Below, piece after piece: positions 49,301 to 61,300 of a DNA stretch of 64,000 bases. The stretch is taken from NCBI GenBank assembly GCA_935421135.1, contig OW285194.1, positions 6,212,376-6,276,375 of the forward strand. Direction: 5' to 3'. The stretch comes from Bugulina stolonifera (Eukaryota > Bryozoa > Gymnolaemata > Cheilostomatida > Bugulidae). The translations under genes and the position numbers were made by a program. The notes beneath the pieces were generated by a model. The model was not told the origin of the DNA and ran no database searches. It saw only the letters and a program-made list of their open reading frames with translations. Numbering within the stretch: position 1 is the stretch's first letter; the number at the start of each line of letters is the position of its first letter.

Positions 49301-52300
49301 AATTAGCCACATAAATGTTTTTTATCAAATGTACATGTAGCTAAGGGTCAATTGGAAATTATGTAGGTAGCTGCTAATTACACAAAACATAAGACAGCCA
49401 AAAGAGGCAACTGGAAAGTTGTAGCGCTAATATAACATCAAGACATTTCTATTTTACCTCCGTACTTGTATTGACTGTATTGCCTGTCAGAGATTACCCA
49501 ATAAAAGAATAAGATTGGCGGCGAAGGCGGAGCCATACGTTACACTGTACTTACGTGTATTATTCAGAGTAGACCCTAGCACTGGAGGTGGTGGTGGGGG
49601 TGGTGCAGCTACTGGGACAGTAGCGTTGTTTTCTGTCTGATTGGAAGAAGATACTTCCTCAACAATTTGATTGGATAATAAGTCTTTGGAATGGTTTATA
49701 TTCTGACTGCTGACGTATCCGTCAGGAGTTGTGGGTGCATAAGCGTTAGCAAACTCTGTGCTAAAGGCCTATAATTACAAATAACATCTTATTTCGTATA
49801 ATAAAATTTAGAAAGTAGTAGCATACAAGTATACACTGTACAATCATGTAAATATTTTATGCCAACAAACTTCCGTGATGTTTTGTGAACTCATCTGTAA
49901 TTAGATTTTTTGGGTTTCCCAGGTTTCTAGATTTCTAAGTAATTCTTGATCGTCTCAGTGTACCTAAGTGTGCATCATCTAATGTAGCATGTCACTTTAG
50001 CTTTATTCAGGCATATTCTAGGATTATCTTTCCAATCAGGCACTCGTAGGTGTTTAGTTAGCAAAGTTTAGTAGCAATTACATCTCAAAACTAGAATTTC
50101 AGCTGAAATTATAATTATGTTGACCACAATCTAGTATTTTTATAAAATTTACTCTTATAATTCTTGTCCTAAAACTTTTAATTTTCGTCATAAAATGCAA
50201 ATTCAGATTTCAATAAATCAGCTGAGATTTTTAGTGATTTTCCGTGTTGTGATTGACTAGGACAGAGTATCGTATAATTACTGATTCTCTCAATAGTGAC
50301 TTACGCTGCACATTTACAGTGCAAGGATGTCATATTTTTTTAAAGGCATACCCCTTTCTAATGAACTTACTGGTGTCGAGTGTGATACATGTAGCTCTTT
50401 AGGCTCATCGCTTGAAACGACAGTTGTCTTCTCGGTAGCCATGTTAGATGGGTATGAAGAATATGATTGGCTAAGCCCTGAATCGATGCTCGCATTAGAC
50501 AACCTGCATAGGAAAAAGTAGATACTAAATTTAAAACTAAAGGCAGTATATTTATCACAATTCACTGTTTATTTATGTAAATAATTAACTAGTATGTAAT
50601 AAGTTGTTACTAGTAATTATTATATCACCGATTTGTCTCAGCAAGGAGTTGTCACCACTCTTGCTTAGCTAAATAATATTGTACGTGTAGGTTGCTCTCC
50701 TTCTATCTGCCATTTTAGCAATGGGGTGAAAATAATTGTAATTCAGCTGTCTTGTTACAGGCTTTCTAGACATCAGCCGTAAAGGTCAATTGCCTGCCAA
50801 AGATTGTGTTTGTCTAATACCAACCTTTTCCTTGAAGAAATGCGAAGCTTGCAGATCTGACAGAGAGTTGATAAGTCATCAGAAGCTCTTCTGCGCTCGA
50901 CATCACCAATAATAGTGTCACCCACAGAATTCATGCATGTACTTGTACTGTCAGGGCACAGCGGTTGATTGCTAGAATTACCACTGTGTGACAAGTAATT
51001 CCTTGAGTTGTCTCCACATACCAGGTGGTTGACAGGTAGTTGATCTGCTACAGTGTCCTGGGGGCTAGCGGAGTTTTGACTCAGAGATGATTCCACTGCT
51101 GTTACATATGACTCATAGCTCTTTGGGCTGTTGCTTGAAGACTTGTTGAGGATCTGTGGACATTGCGACACATAGGTGTACATGTACAGGATGTAGCAAC
51201 AAAATTACGAAAAAATATTAGTGAAGATAGAGCAGATAAACCCCACCACTAAAATATGTAGTGTTGGTAAGAGCAGACAATTCCAGCTAGTTTAGTAACA
51301 GCCATCTGTATGACACTACCACTGAGAAAGCATATTTATTTTCTGTCTGATTATTATGATTAGTGTATTTACAGATAACACAGCCTACATGTAGGCATTT
51401 GCGTAAAACATAGCTCTTTCAACAAACCTAAAGGATAATTAATTTGTATTTTACCTTGGTTCTTGAGTTGGTGACATAGCCTGGTAATCTTAACTCCGGT
51501 TCGACAAAGGACAATGAGACATGACTCCCGGAGCCTTCACTAAATGTTGATATAGACAGCATAGTACTAGGCATACTTACATTTGTATTTGATTTTCCTT
51601 CAGACCGGACCTAAAAAAAGAAAACTTTTTATTCCACACAGAGAAAATGCATAGACTGTGTCCATCATAATATTATACAAAGGAGTGCTACAAAGCAGGA
51701 GAGGGCAACTATCTAATGTGCTACTGGTAAATTGTCATTCATTACTTGATAATGAATAGTCCAGACCTACATGTACATGTATAATACATAATATACATAT
51801 ACAGTATGTATTACTTTTTCTTAAGTATTTTTCATTGATTCAACATAATTATTATTATACTGTATATTGTTATTGTACAATGATGATACTTTTCCAATGA
51901 GTTGATTGACGACAAACGTGAGATGTTAGCTGGTCCAAATGGTACGTCGTGTGTGCTACCTATGTAACGATTTTACTAAAAGTGCGCAGATACCGATCAT
52001 TCATTGTGCACCAGCACGGTCTTGTACAGGCCTCTAACAAATACTAAATTAAATATGTATTATATAGCCTTCATTCACCAGTGATCAAGCATATTATGTA
52101 AAACAGGGGACACTATTAACGCACCTCAATCTGGCATGGGGGCATAGCTTGAGTTCCAGGTCTATCTGTGCTCTTAGTTGTGTCTGCTGCACTCCACTGA
52201 GTCTGTAGTTCAAGACGACTCAATTCATCGGCCATCTTACTCAGCCTCACTTTCAGATGTTTGTTATGTAACCTTAGTTTCTTCATCTTTTCTTCTTGAA

Positions 52301-55300
52301 TACTGGAAGGTGTTTGGGCCGGTGTGTAGAAGTGATCACCCTTGGCCCATCTGTACATCTCGGATAGCTACAAAAATTAATAACCAGATAGAGCAACCAG
52401 ATAACATGACATACAGTGTATATACATAATACCCGCATTCACACATGTGGAAATAGACTTACATGAATTGTAATAGCCATTAATTTACAACAGCACAAAA
52501 AGTAACAACTAAAACTCAATAACAAAAGTACAACAACGATATTCCGATCACAAACCATCATGTGATAGTTACAGTACATGCCTATTGCATAATGTACGTA
52601 TGCAGTGTATAATACGCACATGTACAGTGTATATGTACAGGTGGCGGTAAAGTATGTACATGTATGTGCATGTAGATAGAATTATACAAGGTGGTGCCTC
52701 CATTAAAATTACTCATAATGTGCAATTGTCTTCTCTCCAACTAAAATTTCAAAACTAAATAAGAGAGGACGATTCCACATCTTTATCAAGTATCATTATT
52801 AGTACGCCCTAAATTATTACACACCCTAAATTGCGGCACTATCATTTTATGAGTCATTCTACTCCCACTCTGTTACATCATGTACTCTACTTCATTGCAA
52901 TAAAACTCACATCTGAGGTGAAATGTGAAATATTTGTAGGCGTAGTTATTGAATTATTGCAAGTATCAATTTCAAGTCCTACATGTACAATGTATATACA
53001 TGTACTTGGTTTACTGTCTACTAGGTATTGCTTATGTTATGGGTGTGTGATAGGTTATATGTATATGATACTTTATGACATAGCTGCTATGTATTGACAC
53101 ATTTTGACTGTCCACTTTACTAGAGCACACCAACTGCTAAAAGTACATACCATGGTTAATAGTTATAACAGTGGTTATGTACATGCATCAAGTTTGAGGC
53201 CAAAGACTATTTTTATTGTCCAATATGTATTTGAATGCTAATATCCACTCCAATACTGTTAGATGTAAATATTGGATTTTGGATTCTTCGAAACTTCAGT
53301 TAGACAATAATAGCATTGATAATAACATTTTAATATCGATAATAGCCTTTGATATCGCGAATTGGAGAATATTTATATTGGAATAACGCTCAAGCATTGG
53401 CCCCTAGCCAAATAAGCATAACAAAATAATAATAGTGCAAATTTACATAATAATTGCCACAGTGTTGTCTACTGTTACTATAGGCATGAAAATATAAACT
53501 GTATATGAGCAATATTATATCATAATTGTTAAACAGTACTATCACTAACACCAGATAATGTTTTTGAAGTTGTTATCTCACTCCCCTTCTTACTAATTAC
53601 ACCCCCCCCTCCCTATTTGCACCTCATTGTAGATTTGTAGGCTCATGAAATGCTGGCAGAGATCACGTTTTACATCACAGAAAGTCAATATAGGCGGCTG
53701 AGAACCACGTGGATGGTTATTTAAAATGATAAATCTGCTTGTTATCCTGTGACAGCATGAGCTAAAGTAAGTCAGCACTACAATCTATCTCCAAAGGCAG
53801 CAGAAAGTCAGGCAAATATCATTCTTGAACCAGATTAATCAATCACTCAATTATGAGTTACATGTATATTGTAGTAGAAATTCTGCTTCATTATGCCACA
53901 AATATTTAAAATATTGCATATTGTAATAACAAGATTTCCTTGCATGAGTATACCAGAAGTTGAATGCAATCTTGCGGTTTATCGCTGTTGCATTTTCCAT
54001 TACCCGCTAGTTTCCTGCCATTGTATTGCTTTATACCATATCATCGGAAAGTAGAATAAAATAAAGTGGAACAAACAGTTGCAGAATTTGAATTAATTCG
54101 CAAACTAAAAATTTCATAGTTTTATTATTTACAATCAGCGTTCTCTTAGTTCATTTGATTGAATTGAATGTGAAACCTACACCTGAATTGTTATGTCTTT
54201 TTAAATATTACCGCAAATTTGTGGCGAGTATAATAGGCATGCCTTTTGAAAGATTCAACATTATTATTATAGTTAGTAATTGCTAGAATAAGTCGTCATA
54301 CTAAAAAACTCTTTCAGAGCTGGAAAACATCACTGAGAACAGTAATCAACCATTCCCAGAAAGTGGGTAATTTAAATAAAATTTCACCACGTTCCCAATT
54401 GACCCTGAACGCTAACTCGAATGTTAAAGATGCAAAAGCGCCTAGCGTCCAAACCCATCCTCTTAGATTAACTCACGGTATTACCAAGAAGGGGGTCCTA
54501 TAATACCCCCTCCCTATTTATTCAGTATCTATAAATATAACTATGAGGCTAGTGCTTGCACTATGTACCATAGCTTCTATGATGTAATATAATATGATTA
54601 CCTTGAAAGACATGTTTTCTATATGCTTATTATTTTCTGTATTGTTTAAAGCAGGTTCCAGCACTTGTAGTTCAAGGAGTCGTTTACACATTGACTGTAT
54701 TAGATCAGTCTTGGAGGAAGTTATCTCCACATCTTCTAGGATTGACTTAGAGAGGTATGATAGTAGTTGCAACCCTGTAAAACAAGACATCACAGTCACC
54801 TTTTAATCAATAGCAGTAAAATACTAATACAAGAAGCAATATTTAAGTTTGCTACACCCAAATAAGACTCTGCTATCTGAAGCGTAGCATACAGTAAGTG
54901 TCATAGTAGCTAATGCCTAATGGGTGGGGGCCTTCCACGTTCCATCTTTTACTTGCAATTAATGAGTAGAAGCTCAGTATAGAGTCTCACCTGAGAATGA
55001 TGATCCGGATTTAATATGGAAAGTTTTCTCGTCAACCTCTCTCTGAAAATTCCCTGCATAAATGTTCTTAGAAGTTCCTGTAAGATTAACAACGTTTTTC
55101 AAAGTATATGGAGAAAGATACAACAGTGTACAGAGACAATATTCCATATTCACTTTTCCACATACAATGCGAAGACTTCGCTGTGCACTGTATATTATAA
55201 AGATGGTTATAACACAAAATTCTAATTTTCGCAAAATTATCATAATATTGTTCATGGATGGGTGTACTAGTACATGTATAACTAAACGTGTACCAATTTT

Positions 55301-58300
55301 ACTAATAATTATGCTTGGCAACACATATTCCGTATTACGTATATATACTGCGTGTGTACATGTAATGTACATGTAAGCTTTCACCACCATGATTTGTGTC
55401 AGTGGTTACATGTGTGTAATTAACCACAACTAGTACATGTAGGACTATATCAATAACATCAACGGTTTCCTCAAAGAGACATTACCAAAAGTACAAAAAA
55501 CTATACTCACAAGACTGTTAGTCTATGATTTACAGTTTCTGTACATCTATTCTACACTGTAGCAGTATGAATGTTAGCCAATAATTATTGCACTAATAGC
55601 ATAAATAATAAATAGTATGTGCGTAATTCATGCAAAAAATGCGAAATTTCTCACGCTGTGTGTGGTAAAAGCCACCCACATGGTGCTCCAGTCTAAAATA
55701 TTTGCCAACACATTACTGTAGGACTTATCAAATCAAACCAAATTGTAAATAACAATCGTAAATCAGGACATGGTCACCATCATCGGCAATTTTAAAATAC
55801 CGATGAGATTTGGGGAGATCTGATGATTTGAACTTTATGTTCTAGTCTAAACTCCCTGATTAAATACTGATGGATATTAGTCATGAAAGTATGTAGACTA
55901 ACTGTATCTTTTGCTTCACAGTTCAGCCTAGTTCATGGTTGGAAAAATAATTAAGCTATCAGCTTTAGTGTGAAATTGTGAGATAAAAATAGGACTGCTT
56001 TGACTGTCTGATTCACTGACATGTATGTTTAATGGGTCTGTATAATATTGTGATAAAGTCTAATATTTTATCAGCTACTGCATCTGACCTACCAAAGCTA
56101 TTGTCCCATCATAGAGCAAATGTCTCTATAATTTCACTGACTTGTTCCTGGTAAGGTTATTTCAAACACACAACTACCTGTAGCTTCACTCATACTCTAT
56201 TACTTTTGTTAAAAATTGTGAAATTTAGGAAGAAAATGATTTTATGTGGCCATATTATTAGCGATGAAAATATGGATTTATCTATCTACATGTACATGTA
56301 TATGATGTATCCAAAAAAGTATTTAATCACAAACAGGCTAATACTCAATTGAAACATGCACAACAGAGCACCTGAACTGTTCACTCATAAATAATGCTGT
56401 CCAGTCTGTGTGGTATGATTTTGTATTATGGTACACGTAAATGGTGTAACCTATGTAGTATATATTATGATGGTGTACACACCTGGGAAGGTGAAGGCCA
56501 GCCGTTGTCTGCCTATACTCCCAGTAGAGGAAACAGAGGAAGGTAGTTCTTCTGTCATGTGTACGTTTTCAACCCAGCACTCTTTTACTGCATTATCCTG
56601 TGTGGCAGCCATGCTGCTGCTGGGTAGCCCCTGTGAGAACCTGCTGGTAGTTGTCAGCATAGATAGAGGTAGCTTGTCTGGTCTTCTGGCTTTAGTGCTA
56701 ATAATCAGGAAATGGCAATTATACAATAAATGCAACAAATTACATGTAGAATGACAATATTTAGAAATTTCCTTTTCTTGTCGACATTTTTGCATGCAAA
56801 TATGAAAGATAAAATTGTAAAATAAGTTAATTATTGTCAAGTACTGTAAGATGGAGAAATTAGCCTATTGATAAACTGAGCAAAACTAGATGCTCTATTA
56901 ATAATTGAAGCAGAGGCTATTAGAGTATCTACATTGAATCTCTCGGAACTTCAGCAGACTAACACCTCTAATACCATTGATCAAACCCTTGCGTTAGCTT
57001 TTAAAGTTGTAGCTGTACTTCTGCCCCAATCACCATAGCACATTACAGGCTTATTTACACTAACTGTGCGCATGGACCAAATCAGCTGCCGAGACAGGGT
57101 CAGATAGTGTGCTTTATAGAAGATCTAAGTTGGCATCACTGCACATGTGTTTGCGATAGCAAAATAATATGTTCAGGTATTTTTCTTTAGAAATTTGAAG
57201 ACATGCATGTATGACATAATTACATGCACTGCACTCTAACTTGCTATAATAATTGTGTTGACCACCGCTTTACTGACATACAAGCAGAGGTACAGTAATA
57301 CTAATGCTTTCTGTGCCCCAGTCAACAAGATCAAAGTCAATTCAAAAGTTCAATTAAAAATGAAAACGTACACAAACTGAAGCACAATACAACTCGCACT
57401 GTAAAAAACAATACATTGCTACATGGAAAACGAGTTATGCTACTATGATCTAGATAGAAGAAGATAATATTTATAAAAAACCTGAGTGCTAACCTTCCAG
57501 ACCTGCCTGCTTATTAACCCGGTATGTGAACAATAAAGTGTTATCTCTTTCCAAGTTTTAGTTCTTTAACTCTCAAAAAAGCAAAATTATGTTAAAATAT
57601 AATTTATTGTCACAAGTTCAGTCTTAGCTGAAGCACCTCAAGTGGAGGAGAGTGGGAGTGATTATCAGTTTCTCGCATAGACATCAGGGCATGACCTTTC
57701 AACCTCTCTCAGTAGACCGTGTATTAATTCAATTAATTATCTAGTTTGGGGGCTACTATGGACACCCACCCATCAATCAATATTTTAGACAATGGAAACA
57801 AAAGGCTAAGGCAATGTAATCTTCAACAACATAGACTCTGAACCATCTCAAGGTCTTATACTAAGCTGTATGGGGTCACAGATTGCCTATCCACTATGCA
57901 GCATTTGGTTAGGAAATACAAAGCTAAATACCACAGATTTCTGGCATTCATATCAATTTTGACAACAAACAACATCAAGCTCTTTATTTTCTCTGATAAT
58001 TAGATTAGTTTATAGCTTGCTATCAGAATGATGTAAAACCAGAAATTTCCAGCCTCATTAGCAATTAATTCTCAAAAATATCAAAACTAATCACTGTCCT
58101 GTACAAGCTTTTCAACACTAGTAGTAGATAGACTGCACTGCACAAACTACTGTCTGCTACTAAAACACATGAGTGGAACATTATGTATGACTTTATTATA
58201 CTAAACCCTGTTAGATTAATTGATATTCTATAAATATAGCAGTGGCAGTGGGAGGCTGGATACACCAGCAATATTATGCAATGTCACACATAGGAAAGGA

Positions 58301-61300
58301 CCCTTAAAAGGTCATCTGGCCTAATCTACAGCTTAGAGAGCTATGTAAAAGTTTCCTAATGCTGGAGCACATTTCACTCAGCTCTCTCTCTCTCTCTCTC
58401 TCTTGACAAAATCTCCGAATTCTATTAAAGCACAGTTCAGAATCTTCCTCACTTCATGTCATTTTGGTTGCCGAAGTCCAAACGATCACAGAAAAGTAGC
58501 CCAGCCTTAAACTACCCTTTGAGGAGCAGTAGTGGAGAAACTATGATTGTCTTAGATCCCTGTTTAAGGTAGGAGTCATTGATATGGTTGTCAACCAGTG
58601 ACAAATAGAGAAGACAACTTCTCCTGCTTAAGCTTTGATGAGAGACAATGGCCAACTCAAATTTCTCCACTGCTGCACCTACATTGTAGCTCATTTATTA
58701 ATTGGTGTTACTAACAAATCCACACTCTGCACAATGTGATGCTTTCATCCGTTTAATAAGTCAATGGCCAACACCAAGAATTTTACAAGTATTAAAATCT
58801 AAAATCTACGTGACGAAATATAGAATTGGAGACAGGTCGGTACTAATTTAGCCAGAACCTTGCTATTGATACTTTTATGTTATACGCAGAGCAGCATCAG
58901 TACTTGTACATCTAAATTATGCATCTTTTCTTAGCATTGCAGGCTTACCTGTTTGTGTTGGATTTGTCTTCTCTCTGTAATGCATTCTCATCGCAGCATT
59001 GGGCAGACAACTCTTGTTTTTGATTGTGTTTCCAATATTTACATGTAGCTGCACTTTCATCATTCGATCTTCTATTACCATCCGTTGTTCTATATTGAGG
59101 TCGTCTATCCATGTCTGCTTGAAAATCCCTACCCATAGTGTCTGCCACATTTATATCTTGTATTAATATAGGCGTACAGGGGCAGGACTTTGACTTGCTG
59201 TCAATTTGCGGAGAGTGTTGCTGTCTACGTGAGCCCGTATAATAATCGTCGTACGACACATATTTTTCGTGATATTTCTCAAAATCTTCTTGTTTATTTG
59301 GAATACAGTAGCCTGAAAACAGTTCTTGGTCTAACATAGCCGGGGTCTCCTGGTGAAACGGCTGCACAGGTGAGGGTGGGGTGGAGAGAGTCCGTAATGA
59401 ATGGTAGTCCGGCGTAGAAGGTGAACTGCATGTATGTATCGATCCATTAGATGAGCATAGTGTAGATTTCTAGAAAGCAATTGGTAATGACCAGACACGC
59501 AGATCAGATATCCATAGATTAAGAATTAAGTTGGAGTTGCCTTCACCCACCTCCTTATCACCACTAAATTTATATTATACATACAAGTCATGTATATTTC
59601 TAAATTATTGTAATGTATAATTATATTGAAATCATAACACAGCAGACACAGCTACTGTAGTAGTTAGCAAAAGAGACCCTCAAAAAATATGTCGAAGTAA
59701 TGTACCTGCTGTTTGGCTGCACTCAGACTATCACGGCTCATACAGCTCCTGTCCCACCAGTAATTCTCATCAAATGACTGAGCTGAGGTGGATGAACCCG
59801 GTGTAGACGCTTCTTCAACTTTAGATAACAATCGGGATTGCCTAAACGAATGACAGCTGTGTATTATACTATGGACTATCTTCACCCCACCCTCACCTGT
59901 ATTGCTCTATATGACAGTTTCAGCAGGGGACCCAGCTATTGTTTAGGAGAATTAGTATTGATGCATCTAGATTTTATCTGCAGACTACAGCAATACTCAC
60001 TGCTTTGATATTCTTTGATATTGATATTAGACAATTATGCAGCACAAAGAAGGGAATGCACCCTAACGCTATTCATTATAATTATAATTCAAAGTTGGCT
60101 TTATTGCTTCTAGGATCAGAAAAGAGAAGGCAACTTCAGAATAAATTATTAATTGGACTAACAAACTCAACCTAGCCTTAGTTTGATTGTTCACCTTTGT
60201 ACGTTTAATCCAGTCTCCTGTTTATAGTATTGTATTGATATCATAGATATAATTATGTTTTCAAGTTTTTTTAAATCTTATTACATAGAAAAGATAGCTC
60301 CACTAACTAAAGTATTGACCTTGGTAACTTACTTAGCAAGGTGTCTACATTATACCACAAAGTGGTTAGCGAAAAACTCTATAGCTGCTAGCAGAGGTGT
60401 GCTCACCATATCATGCTGGTATTTAATCTGAGAAAGTAGCAAATATTATGTAAATGTGCGGGTTAAGTGAATCAAATGAATATCATTAGTTATACATACT
60501 AATAAATATCTGCAATAGTTACAAAGTCATAGTACAAGAGCAGGGATAGATGTGCATGTGCATGACAGTATATACCTTTTTTCCCTAAAAGTATATTCCA
60601 TACATTTCGGTCAATTAGATAAAAATTCTTCTAGTAAAGACTAGTTACAAAATGGCAATCAAGTAGCAAACGAAACGTGAAACGATAACTCAAGTTTCAT
60701 TGACGTGTGATGATTAGCCCTTTACATGTAAACTTACAACTTAGCAATAATTTTAAGTCAATTTGCTTCATTTGCTATTAATAGTAGTACGCAGAGAATT
60801 GGAGGACAACTTCAGAAATTCCACACAATAACCCATTAATGTGACTGTGCGGCTAGAAATATTTTGAATCTGATATTTTATTAACGGAATCTACAATAGA
60901 AATAATCTAATCATGCATGTTGTATTTTTGAACAACGCTTTTTGTTAGAAAAATGTCGTATGGAAACTTACTGGACATTACCATCACGGTCCGGTACTCT
61001 TGGCAATGTTCCAATAGCTAAATGCCGCTGCCTCTCTCTACTCATGATCTCTTTCCTTTCAACCGCTCCAAATTCACTCTAAAGCAAAACTCGTCAGAAT
61101 TTAGCATCTTTACATTTTCAATGTGAGTTACTATATTGAAGATTTTGCGCCTTGAACAAAACTCTATATTACATAATAGTTACATAATAATAAATTGTAC
61201 AATCATGTACTGTATTATATACATACATGTATTAAGTAGCTACATGTATATGCATAGCATATACATTACATGTACATGTATATTATGTCGATCAGCATAT

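Noticed and set aside
53593..53778. Short minus-strand frame in a formin intron
   Set aside because: No motif, no phase agreement with neighbouring exons and poor splice sites.
54974..55390. 138-codon minus-strand open frame
   Set aside because: Only 54991-55077 fits as a phased formin exon. The rest is intron that happens to be open.
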